Below are positions 10,226 to 18,071 of a stretch of 64,000 nt of DNA, in pieces. A model generated the notes under the pieces. The model was not told the origin of the DNA. It did no database searches and saw only the letters and a list, made by a program, of their open reading frames with translations. The DNA lies in NCBI GenBank assembly GCA_902788805.1, contig CADALO010000003.1:62001-126000 (forward strand), written 5' to 3'. Origin of the DNA: an uncultured Bacteroidota bacterium. GTDB taxonomy: Bacteria > Bacteroidota > Bacteroidia > Bacteroidales > P3. The position numbers were made by a program, and so were the translations under genes. Each line of letters opens with the position of its first letter. Position 1 is the first letter of the stretch.

Positions 10226-10437
10226 CTATTAATAGGTTAAAAAGGTTCGCTTCGCTTGAAAGGTTGAAAAGGTTAAATGGTTTTAAGGTTGAAGGGTTTT
10301 AAGGTTGAAGGGTTTTAAGGTTGAAGGGTTTTAAGGTTGAAGGGTTTTAAGGTTGAAGGGTTTTAAGGCTGAAGGGTTTTAAGGTTTAAGAGTTTTATGT
10401 TGATACGTTGATATGTTTTGTGTTGATATGATTCTGT
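10226..10437. repeat. Tandem AAGGTTGAAGGGTTTT repeat with GTTGATA tail
   Basis: About seven copies of a 16-base unit AAGGTTGAAGGGTTTT follow a TTCGCTTCGCTTGAAAGG segment; then three GTTGATAC/TG-type units precede the pyrC stop. It fills the whole gap between pyrC and the PepSY-like gene. The same CCTTTAAACC / GCTTCGCTT module is found at 28.7 and 53.1 kb. Confidence 0.85.
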
Positions 10438-11853
10438 TTATTTCTCGAATTCCAGTCTTTCCGCTTTCCGCTTTCCACTTTCCGCTTTCAACTCTCCGCT
10501 TTCCGCTTTTCGCTTTCCGCTTTCCGCTTCAAAGGCAAGGTTTCCGTTGACGAAAGTCATCTCCACGCGGCTATGGAAGGTCTGCCCCTCGATGGGCGAC
10601 CAGCCGCACTTGTAGAGGAGCGATTCCTTGGTCACTTTGTTCTCGACATTGGGGCGTACCAGCACCAGGTCGGCCTTGTAGCCCTCGCGGATGAAGCCGC
10701 GGTTGCGGATGCCGAACAGGGTGGCTGGGTTGTGGCACATCAGGCGTACCAGCAGAGGCAGCCAGGTGTCGCGGAATTCCCGCTGTTCCTTCTCGTTGTA
10801 GCTGTTGTTCATCAGTGGCTCGAGCATCATCGTCAGCGAGTGCTGTATGGAAGGTATGCCGCCTGGGGCGTCGAAGTAGCGCTGCTGCTTGCTTGCCAGC
10901 GTATGCGGCGCGTGGTCGGTGGCTATGGTGTCAATCAGTCCGTCATAGAGTGCTGCCCACAGAGCCACGCGGTCTTCGTTGCGCTTGATGGCGGGGTTGC
11001 ACTTGATGAGGTTGCCCAGCTCTGCATAGTCGCGATCGTCGAACCACAGGTGGTTGGGCGTCACCTCGGCAGTGATATGCTTCTGGTCGAGGGGCAGGTT
11101 GCTCAGCAGGTTGAGCTCGGTGGCGGTGCTGATGTGGGCAATATGCAGTCGCGTCTTGTAGCGACGTGCGCGCTCAATGGCCTTGTAGGTGCTCACATAG
11201 CAGGCCTCGGTGGTGCGTATCTGAGGGTGCAGCGCTGCGGTTTCGCGTTCGGAGCCGGCGCATTCCATCTTGAAATTGCGCAGGTTGGCCTGCACGATGT
11301 CCTCCTCTTCGCAGTGGGCAACGATGAGTTTCTTGGCCTTTGAGAAAAGCAGGTCGAGTGCCTGAGGATTGTTGACCAGCATATCGCCTGTGCTGCTGCC
11401 GAGGAAAAGCTTGATGGCCGCATACTTTGTCGGGTCGGCCTCGAGTATGTCGTTGATATTGCTGTTGGTGGCGCCGAGCATAAAGCCGTAGTTGGCGACG
11501 CTCTTTTCGGCCGCCAGCGCGACTTTCTCTTCCAGCAGTTCCATCGTTGTCGTCTGCGGCTTGGTGTTGGGCATATCGATGAACGATGTCACGCCTCCTG
11601 CCACAGCTGCACGGCTCTCGCTCTCAATGTCGGCCTTCTCGGTCAGCCCCGGCTCGCGGAAATGCACGTGAGTGTCAATAATTCCGGGCAAAAGCAACAA
11701 ACCTGTTGCTTCTATTGTATTTTGAATTTCGAACTTTGAATTTTGAAGCGCCTTGCTGTCGGGAAGCACGATTCGTCCGTCAACGATATAGACATCTCCC
11801 TCGCGAATAGTGCCCTCGTTCACAATCGTCGCATTATGGATGAGATGATTCAT
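10438..11853 (-). CDS. pyrC: Dihydroorotase with repeat-derived insertions
   Basis: Zinc amidohydrolase of pyrimidine synthesis (carbamoyl-aspartate to dihydroorotate). Metal-site motifs: DTHVHFREPG (60-69), the lysine region AAIKLFLGSS (Lys148), His180 (VAHCEEE), HIAHIST (238-244) and DHAPH (313-317). It belongs to the longer class I type. Two segments look foreign. Residues 34-47 (KALQNSKFEIQNTI) are encoded by a simple AATTCAAAGTTCGAAATTC-type repeat, in a loop before the first metal strand. The last roughly 30 residues are a seven-residue periodic peptide (AESGKRK units) from the heptanucleotide repeat. The normal C-terminus seems replaced or extended. It lies 52 bases after the WG-repeat gene and is likely co-transcribed. 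Confidence 0.93.
   Translation of the reverse strand: MNHLIHNATIVNEGTIREGDVYIVDGRIVLPDSKALQNSKFEIQNTIEATGLLLLPGIIDTHVHFREPGLTEKADIESESRAAVAGGVTSFIDMPNTKPQTTTMELLEEKVALAAEKSVANYGFMLGATNSNINDILEADPTKYAAIKLFLGSSTGDMLVNNPQALDLLFSKAKKLIVAHCEEEDIVQANLRNFKMECAGSERETAALHPQIRTTEACYVSTYKAIERARRYKTRLHIAHISTATELNLLSNLPLDQKHITAEVTPNHLWFDDRDYAELGNLIKCNPAIKRNEDRVALWAALYDGLIDTIATDHAPHTLASKQQRYFDAPGGIPSIQHSLTMMLEPLMNNSYNEKEQREFRDTWLPLLVRLMCHNPATLFGIRNRGFIREGYKADLVLVRPNVENKVTKESLLYKCGWSPIEGQTFHSRVEMTFVNGNLAFEAESGKRKAESGELKAESGKRKAERLEFEK
10446..10536 (-). repeat. Heptanucleotide repeat forming the C-terminus of dihydroorotase
   Basis: About 12 units of CTTTCCG/CTCTCCG (plus strand) occupy the last 90 bases of pyrC. 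Because 7 and 3 are coprime, three DNA units encode one seven-residue peptide unit (AESGKRK, AESGELK). Confidence 0.85.
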
Positions 11854-11905
11854 TTGTCCTTTTACTTCTTTAACTTCCCCAATAACTTCCCTTTAACTCC
11901 CCAAT

Positions 11906-13258
11906 TTAAAATTTTTGCTTCTCGCTCCAGCGGCGGCCGGCCTCGTAAGCCTCGGCCGAGGTGGTGTAGATGTTCTTGACGACAAACTGGCCGGTATGGT
12001 CGATGCAGCCCCAGCGTCCGTCCATCTTGGCGGGAGCGGCACGGTTGTTCCAAGTCTTGATGAAGAGCTTGGCGTCCTCGAAGGTGGGCTGTATCACCCA
12101 CTGGCCCCTGAAGTTGACATATCCCCAGTAGCCCGTCTCGTGGTTGCGGATGGGGTAGAGCCAGTGCCCCAGCTCCTGATTGTTGTCCCATTCAAAGCCC
12201 GCTTGCCAGGCCTCGCTCGAGAGCGTAAAGACATTCTGCGACAGCAGTTCGCCGTTGTCGTCTATGCTGGCCCAGCGTCCGTCGAGCTTGCAGGTGGCAA
12301 ACATTCCGGTGTCGTTGGTGAAGCGCGTGGCACCCTCGTAGATGGGGCTGATGGTCCACTCGCCCTCATAGTCTACCCAGCCGTATTTGCCTGTGGCAAT
12401 GTCGGTTACCGGCAGACGCCAACCCTTGATGTCGCGTCCGTGCTCCTTCTGGCTCAGCGCATAGTCGGCATCCTCGCGGGTGTAGAAGATGCAGCGCGAA
12501 ACGGTGTTGCCGTTGCGGTCTATCGAACCCCAGCGCCCGTCGCGTTTCACCTGCGCATAGATATAGTTGTGATCCTCGCCGAAGTAGTCATAGTCCTCAT
12601 ATTCGGCATCTATCACCCAGCGACCCAGATAGTTGACATATCCCCAGAGGCCGCTCTCCTTGTCGCGTGTAGGATAGCGCCACGTGTCGTAGTGGCGGCC
12701 ATAGATCCACTGCTTGCCGGCCAGGTCTGCGTGTGCCTGCTCCATAAAGGTGGGAGCGATGACCATCACGCCCTTGCGGTCAATGCAACCCCAACGGCCA
12801 GCCGTCTTGACGGCAGCGAAACTCATCGGCTCATCGCCCGTGAACAGCGTGGCACCGTCGTAGGTGGGCTCGAACTTCCAGTTGCCGTAGTAGTCCACAT
12901 ATCCCCATTTGCCGTCGGCGGGGTTCTGTGCCGGATAGAGCCACTTGCCGGGCTCGTCGCCCTTCTCCCATTCGCGGCCCGCGGCCTCGGCCTCGGCACT
13001 GGTGTGGAAAATGTTGCGCACAATCATCTTGCCGCGCACATCGATGCAGCCCCAGAAACGGTCCAGTTTCACGACGGCATAGCGCTTGAAATGGCCCTGA
13101 AATTCGAATGCATATTGGAATTGAGGCGCAATTTGCCATCCGCCATCGCTGTTCTTATAGCCGTACAATTTGTTGCTTGCGTTCATCTCAAGCTTCTGGG
13201 CGTCAGCGTTTAAGGCAACTAACATAGCCGCTGTCAGCAGCAAAAGGAGTCTTTTCAT
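11906..13258 (-). CDS. Exported WG-repeat protein
   Basis: A 450-residue exported protein with a 20-residue signal peptide (MKRLLLLLTAAMLVALNADA) followed by at least nine WG repeats of the form G.WG.ID..G..V (for example KYGWVDYEGEWTISPIYEGA and RWGCIDHTGQFVVKNIY). WG repeats build beta-propeller-like or solenoid surfaces; their ligands are mostly unknown. Repeats alternate between a short form and a longer form with a YTREDADYAL..KE-type helix. It is the first gene of the minus-strand row WG-pyrC-PepSY, with a well-formed promoter just upstream. Confidence 0.85.
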   Translation of the reverse strand: MKRLLLLLTAAMLVALNADAQKLEMNASNKLYGYKNSDGGWQIAPQFQYAFEFQGHFKRYAVVKLDRFWGCIDVRGKMIVRNIFHTSAEAEAAGREWEKGDEPGKWLYPAQNPADGKWGYVDYYGNWKFEPTYDGATLFTGDEPMSFAAVKTAGRWGCIDRKGVMVIAPTFMEQAHADLAGKQWIYGRHYDTWRYPTRDKESGLWGYVNYLGRWVIDAEYEDYDYFGEDHNYIYAQVKRDGRWGSIDRNGNTVSRCIFYTREDADYALSQKEHGRDIKGWRLPVTDIATGKYGWVDYEGEWTISPIYEGATRFTNDTGMFATCKLDGRWASIDDNGELLSQNVFTLSSEAWQAGFEWDNNQELGHWLYPIRNHETGYWGYVNFRGQWVIQPTFEDAKLFIKTWNNRAAPAKMDGRWGCIDHTGQFVVKNIYTTSAEAYEAGRRWSEKQKF

Positions 13259-13288
13259 ATCGACTTTTTATATTATACAAACAAAATG

Positions 13289-13319
13289 CAAAAATACTAA
13301 AAAAACGCAATGCGGCAAA
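13289..13319 (-). promoter_or_regulatory. Promoter of the WG-repeat gene
   Basis: Minus strand: TTTG at 13316-13319, 19-base spacer, TATTTTTG at 13289-13296. The start codon is about 30 bases downstream. Confidence 0.65.
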
Positions 13320-13350
13320 AAAAAATTCGGTCCGCCACCCGATTTCCGCC

Positions 13351-13446
13351 CTACCAACACTGGTCGTTGTACAATATATGTACAATAGTTGTACAATACT
13401 TGTACAATTGGTAAACGTACAAATATTGTACAAGTATTGTACATAG
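13351..13446. repeat. 11-base-period palindromic repeat, copy 1
   Basis: Begins ACCAACACTGGTCGTTGT, then GTACAATATAT, GTACAATAGTT, GTACAATACTT (11-base units), a short centre, and the inverse set GTACAAATATT, GTACAAGTATT, GTACATAGG. It lies upstream of the WG-gene promoter. Copies 2 and 3 are at 27.7 and 58.7 kb. Confidence 0.85.
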
Positions 13447-13559
13447 GCAGTTATGAAACGGGGGTTAAAGTAGGATATTTTTGAGGTAAATAGCTGTAAG
13501 TATGAGTGTTATGTGTTTAAAAGGCTTTGGAAGGACTTTTTGATGACTGTTTTCGTGGT

Positions 13560-13815
13560 GGGCGAGACGCCCACAGAGGTTGAACACGAATTGCCAGAAA
13601 TTATCCGAAAATTATCCATATATTATTTTTGAACACGGATTGCTCGGATAACACGGATTGCTTTTTTGAACACGAATGACACGAATTGTTCGATATATCT
13701 CGCGTCGGAACCTTTAAACCTTTTTAACCTTTTTAACCCTTTAACCCTTTAAACCTTTTTATCCTTTTTAACCTTTTCAACACGAATTGCCAGAAATTAT
13801 TCGAAAATTATCAAA
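13560..13815. repeat. Intergenic simple-repeat block
   Basis: Two copies of AACACGAATTGCCAGAAATTAT followed by YCGAAAATTATC (from about 13578 and 13779; a third, inverted, lies near 51.8 kb) flank diverged ACACGGATTGC units and a run of CCTTTTTAACC units. No coding sequence is seen. Confidence 0.75.
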
Positions 13816-14640
13816 AAACATTTTTTGTTTTTGCGGTTGGACTTTTTTGGCATCTTTAAACCCCGAAGGGGTGAAGGACTACAGGCAGGGGTGAAACGAC
13901 GTGGAACCCCTGCTTTCAAACGTAATTTTCTCCTCCAAGTCCCGACGGGGCGGCAGACTGGTTCGTTTTTCCTTTGCCCCGTCGGGGCTTGGATGCTGCG
14001 TTTGCTTTATGCAGGGGTTGCGTTTCACTTCACCCCTGCCTGTGCTCCTTCGCCACGTCGGGGCTGTTTCATCCTGGCTCGCTCTCTTTATAAAATGTGT
14101 GTCTTTCCAGAAAAGCCTCGGAGAGGCTTGACGCACGCAGTGCTGATAACACCGTACAAGCGGAGCGCGGTGCGGTGACGTGCGGGCACCACAGCCTTCG
14201 TCTCGGAGAGACGCGACATTGCATACATTATTCGATGGCTCTTTGCCAAGGCTTGCGAAACCCTGAAGGGTTTGCGCTCAATAACCGTGGGTGCGGAGCA
14301 CCCGCGGGCTGCGGTATCTGACCGTGTGACACGACCCTAAAAGGGTCGCCCAAAAAGAGCTCGGCACGCATATTCGGGGCACTCCTTCAGAGTGCTGTTG
14401 CTGACGCATATACACCACAGGTCGATAACGACCTGTGGTTATTGAGCGGCGACGCCTCCAGCGTCGGTAGCACAGGCGCTTTCAGCCGAAGTAGAACAGA
14501 TGCTTCCGGCGTTGGGAATACGGATGCATTCAGATAATGCAGCACAGTTGCTTTTGGGTAATGCGGCGCAGATGTATTCGGCGTCAGCAACACAGACACT
14601 TTCGGATAATGCAGCGCAGTTGCTTTCGGATAATTTTAAA
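13816..14640. repeat. Gene-free cluster of short perfect hairpins
   Basis: At least ten adjacent hairpins: CCCCGAAGGGG, a long imperfect pairing of GCAGGGGTGAAACGACGTGG with its inverse near 14,005-14,040, GCCTCGGAGAGGC, CGTCTCGGAGAGACG, AAACCCTGAAGGGTTT, GGGTGCGGAGCACCC, CGACCCTAAAAGGGTCG, GCACTCCTTCAGAGTGC, ACCACAGGTCGATAACGACCTGTGGT (two halves) and GACGCCTCCAGCGTC. Short frames in it (for example 13825-14178) have proline/arginine-rich, non-protein-like composition and are not called. Resembles a decayed palindrome-rich mobile repeat; the last 180 bases (14,460-14,640) hold AGATGCTTCCGGC / TTCGGATAATGCAGC-type repeats. Confidence 0.6.
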
Positions 14641-14660
14641 TGTTTATTTTTCATATTTAT

Positions 14661-14691
14661 TTTGCCGATTCGGTTATTTGTCGTATCTTTG
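14661..14691 (+). promoter_or_regulatory. Promoter of glyA
   Basis: TTTG at 14661-14664, exactly 19 bases, TATCTTTG at 14684-14691. The ATG is 41 bases further on. One of the best matches to the Bacteroidota consensus in the window. Confidence 0.75.
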
Positions 14692-14732
14692 CATTTTACA
14701 AGTAATGTTAAAAATAATTTAATATCATTGAT

Positions 14733-16013
14733 ATGCAAAGAGATACACAGATTTTTGACCTCATCCAGAAAGAGCGTGAGCGTCAGACCAAAGGCATCGA
14801 ACTGATTGCCTCTGAGAACTTCGTCAGCGACCAGGTTATGGAGGCTATGGGCTCCGTTATGACCAACAAATATGCTGAAGGCTATCCCGGCAAGCGCTAC
14901 TACGGCGGCTGCCAGGTGGTCGACCAGAGCGAGACCATCGCCATCGAGCGTGCAAAGCAGCTCTACGGTGCTTGCTGGGCCAACGTGCAGCCCCACAGTG
15001 GCGCACAGGCTAATATGGCAGTCTTCTTGGCTTGCCTCAACAGCGGCGACACCTTTATGGGTATGGACCTGAACCACGGCGGTCACCTCTCGCACGGCAG
15101 CCCCGTCAACTTCTCGGGTATCAACTACAAGGTGGTTGGCTATCAGGTGAAGGAAGAAACCGGTACGGTCGACTATGACGATATGGAGAAGAAGGCTCTG
15201 GAGCACCATCCGAAGCTGATTATCGGCGGCGGTTCGGCTTATAGCCGTGACTGGGATTGGGAGCGTATGCGCGCCATCGCCGACAAGATCGGTGCCATCC
15301 TTATGGGCGACATCAGCCACCCCAGCGGCCTCATTGCCAAGGGTTATCTGAAGAATGCCGTTAAGTATTGCCACATCGTCACCACCACTACCCACAAGAC
15401 CCTCCGCGGACCTCGCGGCGGTATGATTCTGATGGGTCAGGACTTCGACAATCCTTGGGGCAAGACCACCCCGAAGGGTGAAATCAAGAAGATGAGCGCC
15501 CTGCTTGACAGCGCTGTGTTCCCCGGCACCCAGGGCGGTCCGCTTGAGCACGTCATCGCTGCCAAGGCTGTTGCTTTCGGCGAGGCTTTGACCGACAGCT
15601 ACGACCAGTACATCCAGCAGGTGATGAAGAACGCCAAGGTTATGAGCGAGGCCTTTATGAACAAGGGCTACAAGGTCATCAGCGGCGGTACCGACAACCA
15701 CCTGATGCTCATCGACCTCCGCACCAAGTTCCCCGAACTGACCGGTAAAGAGGCTGAGAACGCACTTGTTGCCGCCGACATCACCGTCAACAAGAATATG
15801 GTTCCCTTCGACAGCCGCAGCGCCTTCAAGACCAGCGGTCTGCGTGTCGGAACTCCCGCTATCACCACCCGTGGTCTGAAAGAGGGCGATATGCAGGTGA
15901 TTGTGGATATGATCGACACCGTTCTCTGCAACCCGACCGACGAGGCCGTCCGCGCCAAGATCACCGGCCAGGTCAACGAGATGATGCAGAACCGTCCGCT
16001 GTTCGCTTGGTAA
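14733..16013 (+). CDS. glyA: Serine hydroxymethyltransferase
   Basis: PLP enzyme that interconverts serine and glycine while loading tetrahydrofolate with a one-carbon unit. The 426-residue protein has [11 protein letters not shown] (22-32), the [16 protein letters not shown] segment (45-60) and the PLP lysine motif [14 protein letters not shown] (217-230, Lys222). Codon use is strongly biased to GC-ending codons, as expected for a highly expressed gene. It stands alone, with its own promoter and a strong terminator 25 bases after the stop. A long open frame on the other strand is a shadow of the codon bias. Confidence 0.98.
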   Translation: MQRDTQIFDLIQKERERQTKGIELIASENFVSDQVMEAMGSVMTNKYAEGYPGKRYYGGCQVVDQSETIAIERAKQLYGACWANVQPHSGAQANMAVFLACLNSGDTFMGMDLNHGGHLSHGSPVNFSGINYKVVGYQVKEETGTVDYDDMEKKALEHHPKLIIGGGSAYSRDWDWERMRAIADKIGAILMGDISHPSGLIAKGYLKNAVKYCHIVTTTTHKTLRGPRGGMILMGQDFDNPWGKTTPKGEIKKMSALLDSAVFPGTQGGPLEHVIAAKAVAFGEALTDSYDQYIQQVMKNAKVMSEAFMNKGYKVISGGTDNHLMLIDLRTKFPELTGKEAENALVAADITVNKNMVPFDSRSAFKTSGLRVGTPAITTRGLKEGDMQVIVDMIDTVLCNPTDEAVRAKITGQVNEMMQNRPLFAW

Positions 16014-16037
16014 GAGTCTGAAATTTATTAATTCCAA

Positions 16038-16074
16038 AGGGAGTTAAGTGGCGTTTCACTTAACTCCCTTTTTT
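16038..16074 (+). terminator. Terminator of glyA
   Basis: GGGAGTTAAGTG (16039-16050) pairs perfectly with CACTTAACTCCC (16057-16068), with a loop of 6 bases, followed by T6. Confidence 0.9.
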
Positions 16075-16240
16075 ATATTTCATAAACATAGAATTTATAT
16101 GTATATATTGTCGAGTGCAGCTCATAACGTAAGCCTGACGTAACAAAGAAATAATTGGTACTGTGGTCTTCTTGCAATAGGGCTGTTGTCCCTCATTGAT
16201 ATTGCTTTCAAACCTTGTATGTGGTTTGTGAGTAAAATAA

Positions 16241-16264
16241 AAAAGGCTTCATTCGAAGCCTTTT
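16241..16264 (-). terminator. Terminator after tRNA-Val(CAC)
   Basis: AAGGCTTC / GAAGCCTT hairpin with A-run on one side and T-run on the other, directly 3' of the minus-strand tRNA. The 165 bases between this and the glyA terminator hold nothing recognised. Confidence 0.75.
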
Positions 16265-16266
16265 CT

Positions 16267-16344
16267 TGGTGGTCTGTTACAGATTCGAACTGTAGACCTC
16301 TTCCGTGTGAAGGAAGCGCTCTGAACCAACTGAGCTAACAGACC
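16267..16344 (-). tRNA. tRNA-Val, anticodon CAC
   Basis: Cloverleaf visible on the minus strand: acceptor GGTCTGT / ACAGACC, D arm AGCTCAGTTGGTTCAGAGC, anticodon stem CTTCC / GGAAG with loop TTCACAC (anticodon CAC, decoding GUG), T arm TACAG-TTCGAAT-CTGTA. Discriminator A and an encoded CCA at 16267-16269. A promoter of the TAnnTTTG type lies 33 bases upstream. Confidence 0.93.
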
Positions 16345-16377
16345 GTTTGGGTTCTCTTTTCCTCTCGAAAGCGGGTG

Positions 16378-16411
16378 CAAAAGTACAACTTTTTTTTCAT
16401 TCTGCGACAAA
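16378..16411 (-). promoter_or_regulatory. Promoter of tRNA-Val(CAC)
   Basis: Minus strand TTTG at 16408-16411, 22-base spacer, TACTTTTG at 16378-16385. Confidence 0.5.
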
Positions 16412-16555
16412 AATCGGAAAAAAACATTCTGCGTTTCCGTTTTGCATTCTATAGAGTGTTGTGGATTAGCTGATTGTGTGTTATCGCCGTGGGTGGCTTT
16501 CACCTTCGATTGGGAGGGCCTTCCGAGGTTTTTCAAAAAAAAATTTACTCTTTAT

Positions 16556-16599
16556 GTAAGAAAATCGACTTTTATTCGTCATATATGTGTAAAAGTCGA
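16556..16599 (+). promoter_or_regulatory. ECF-type promoter of the sigma gene, with overlapping inverted repeat
   Basis: GTAAGAAA (16556-16563) and CGTCATATA (16577-16585) with 16 bases between GTAAG and CGTC. The same arrangement is repeated at 17968-17997 before the outer-membrane gene. A perfect 9-base inverted repeat, TCGACTTTT (16565-16573) and AAAAGTCGA (16591-16599), spans the -10 region and could be an operator. This implies autoregulation by the sigma factor it precedes. Confidence 0.65.
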
Positions 16600-16601
16600 C
16601 A

Positions 16602-17090
16602 ATGGATCACCAGACATTCAAACATAGTATAATCCCAATGCAAAGCGCAATGCAGCTTCTGGCTGAGCGGATGCTCGGCGATGTTGCTGACGCCGAGGAT
16701 GTTGTGCAGGATGTGTTTGTGGCGCTTTGGAGCCGCCGCGACGACCTTGACCGGGTTGTCAGACTGGAGTCCTATTGTATGCAGATGGTGCGGTTGCGTT
16801 GCATCGACCTCATTCGCAAGCGCAATCGTGAGGCGTTGCATAACGAGCAGATTGCATATCTCTCCGATACCGAAGTCTTTGCAGAAGTGGAGGAGGTGCA
16901 GGACCGCTCGGCTTTGCTCGGCCGTCTGCTCGCCGAACTGCCGGAAAAACAGCGCAAGGCGGTGACGATGAAATATATAGACGAATGCACCACGCAGCAG
17001 ATGGAGCAGGCCTTGCAGATGAGTAGCAGCAATGTCTACACCACCTTGTCGCGTGCCATTCAAACGCTAAGGGAGAAGCTGAGAAATTAA
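16602..17090 (+). CDS. ECF-type RNA polymerase sigma-70 factor
   Basis: A 162-residue sigma factor with region 2 (residues about 10-70, DAEDVVQDVFVALWSRRDDLDRV for promoter melting, partly quoted) and region 4 (about 105-160, LPEKQRKAVTMKY...MSSSNVYTTLSRAI), with no region 3, as in extracytoplasmic-function sigma factors. The start ATG at 16602 is 21 bases after the CGTC box. The stop lies within the AT repeat AATTAAAAATTAAG. The next two genes are a single-pass membrane protein and an outer-membrane protein, the usual sigma / anti-sigma / target arrangement. The signal sensed is unknown. Confidence 0.9.
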   Translation: MDHQTFKHSIIPMQSAMQLLAERMLGDVADAEDVVQDVFVALWSRRDDLDRVVRLESYCMQMVRLRCIDLIRKRNREALHNEQIAYLSDTEVFAEVEEVQDRSALLGRLLAELPEKQRKAVTMKYIDECTTQQMEQALQMSSSNVYTTLSRAIQTLREKLRN

Positions 17091-17232
17091 AAATTAAGAA
17101 TTAAAAATTAAAAGAGGGTTGGGAGAGGAGTGAGAGGAAAGAGAGAGGGAAGTGAGAGGAACAATACTTTAACATAATCGACATATCAACGTATCAACAT
17201 ATCAACATATCAACGTATCAACGTATCATAAA
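17086..17232 (+). repeat. Composite intergenic element, type I, copy 1
   Basis: Modules in order: AATTAAAAATTAAGAATTAA-type repeat (containing the sigma stop), GGTTGGGAGAGGAGTGAGAGG purine repeat, the unique segment ACAATACTTTAACATAATC, then (ACATATCAACGT)n reaching the next ATG. The same order occurs on the minus strand at 45,170-45,440 between terC and yajC. Confidence 0.85.
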
Positions 17233-17934
17233 ATGAACAAGAAACCAAATATAGAGGAACTCTTTGAGGCAGCGCGACGTCAGGAAGTCGACCGCAAACG
17301 CCAGCAGAAGCTGAGCGATATGATCGACCGGATGGCCGCTCAGGAAACGGAGAACGGAGAGTTTGGAACGGAAAGCGGAGAACGTAAAACGGAACGTCAT
17401 CGTCGCCTGTGGGTCTATTCGGGTGTGGCGGCAAGTGTGCTGCTGCTTTTTACTTTTGGTATGCACATCCTGTTCGGCGACGTGGCGGGGCCGAAGGACG
17501 GTCCGGTTTTTGCCGAGAAGCAACCTGTGCAGTCCAGCGTTGTATCTGATACGGTGTCTGCCGACAGCCAAGCTGCAGCTGAGGTGACTCCGGCCTACTT
17601 TGCTCCTAAAAATAATGATGTTCTTGCCGAAAACGATGCTCCGTCGCAGCCTGTAGAGCAGCCTGCAGAAATCCAGATCGAGCCTGAACCGCTGCCTTCA
17701 TCGCGGCCGGAAGAGTCGCTCTTGGCAGAGGCTACACACACTGTGCAACCCGACACGCCGCAGGTGGCAGCAGCACAACATCGCGTGTTCGAGCGCACTT
17801 CGTCGCGCCTGGTCTGTGGTTCGGGCTGCAAACCTGAACAACGTCAGGATCCTGCCGCCAACACGCCGCAAGTGGCATTTGTCAACAACGCTGGAAACAG
17901 CACCGATTTCGAGCTCGGCAGTATCTCATTCTGA
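17233..17934 (+). CDS. Single-pass membrane protein, probable anti-sigma factor
   Basis: A 233-residue protein with a charged cytoplasmic N-terminus (1-57), one transmembrane segment (about 60-80, VYSGVAASVLLLFTFGMHIL) and a proline/glutamate-rich periplasmic part with low complexity. No anti-sigma zinc motif is present; the role is inferred from position immediately after an ECF sigma gene and from topology. Residues 38-55 (TENGEFGTESGERKTERH) come from the heptanucleotide repeat inserted just before the membrane helix. The ATG at 17233 directly abuts the composite repeat element. Confidence 0.6.
   Translation: MNKKPNIEELFEAARRQEVDRKRQQKLSDMIDRMAAQETENGEFGTESGERKTERHRRLWVYSGVAASVLLLFTFGMHILFGDVAGPKDGPVFAEKQPVQSSVVSDTVSADSQAAAEVTPAYFAPKNNDVLAENDAPSQPVEQPAEIQIEPEPLPSSRPEESLLAEATHTVQPDTPQVAAAQHRVFERTSSRLVCGSGCKPEQRQDPAANTPQVAFVNNAGNSTDFELGSISF
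17346..17397 (+). repeat. Heptanucleotide repeat inside the putative anti-sigma gene
   Basis: Degenerate GGAGAAC / GGAAAGC units in frame, encoding TENGEFGTESGERKTER between the cytoplasmic helix and the membrane segment. Confidence 0.75.
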
Positions 17935-17967
17935 TGCAAGTGTTTAATCTTTTTTTTAACGAAATCT

Positions 17968-17997
17968 GTAAGAAACCGACACATCGTTCGTCATATA
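17968..17997 (+). promoter_or_regulatory. ECF-type promoter of the outer-membrane gene
   Basis: GTAAGAAA at 17968-17975 and CGTCATATA at 17989-17997, with 16 bases between GTAAG and CGTC, identical in layout to 16556-16585. It predicts that the sigma factor at 16.6 kb drives the gene at 18,072. Confidence 0.65.
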
Positions 17998-18071
17998 GGT
18001 GAATGAACATTCAGACAAGATTATAATCTTAGAACCCTAACCTTTTATCTTTAACTTTAAAATTAATCAAA

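Noticed and set aside
13825..14178. 117-codon frame in the hairpin cluster
   Set aside because: Encoded by palindromic repeats (PRRG, KRRGTP); such frames recur in non-coding repeats and have no signal or domain.
14439..16037. 532-codon open frame opposite glyA
   Set aside because: Runs through glyA in antisense and into repeats; composition is that of a reverse-strand shadow.
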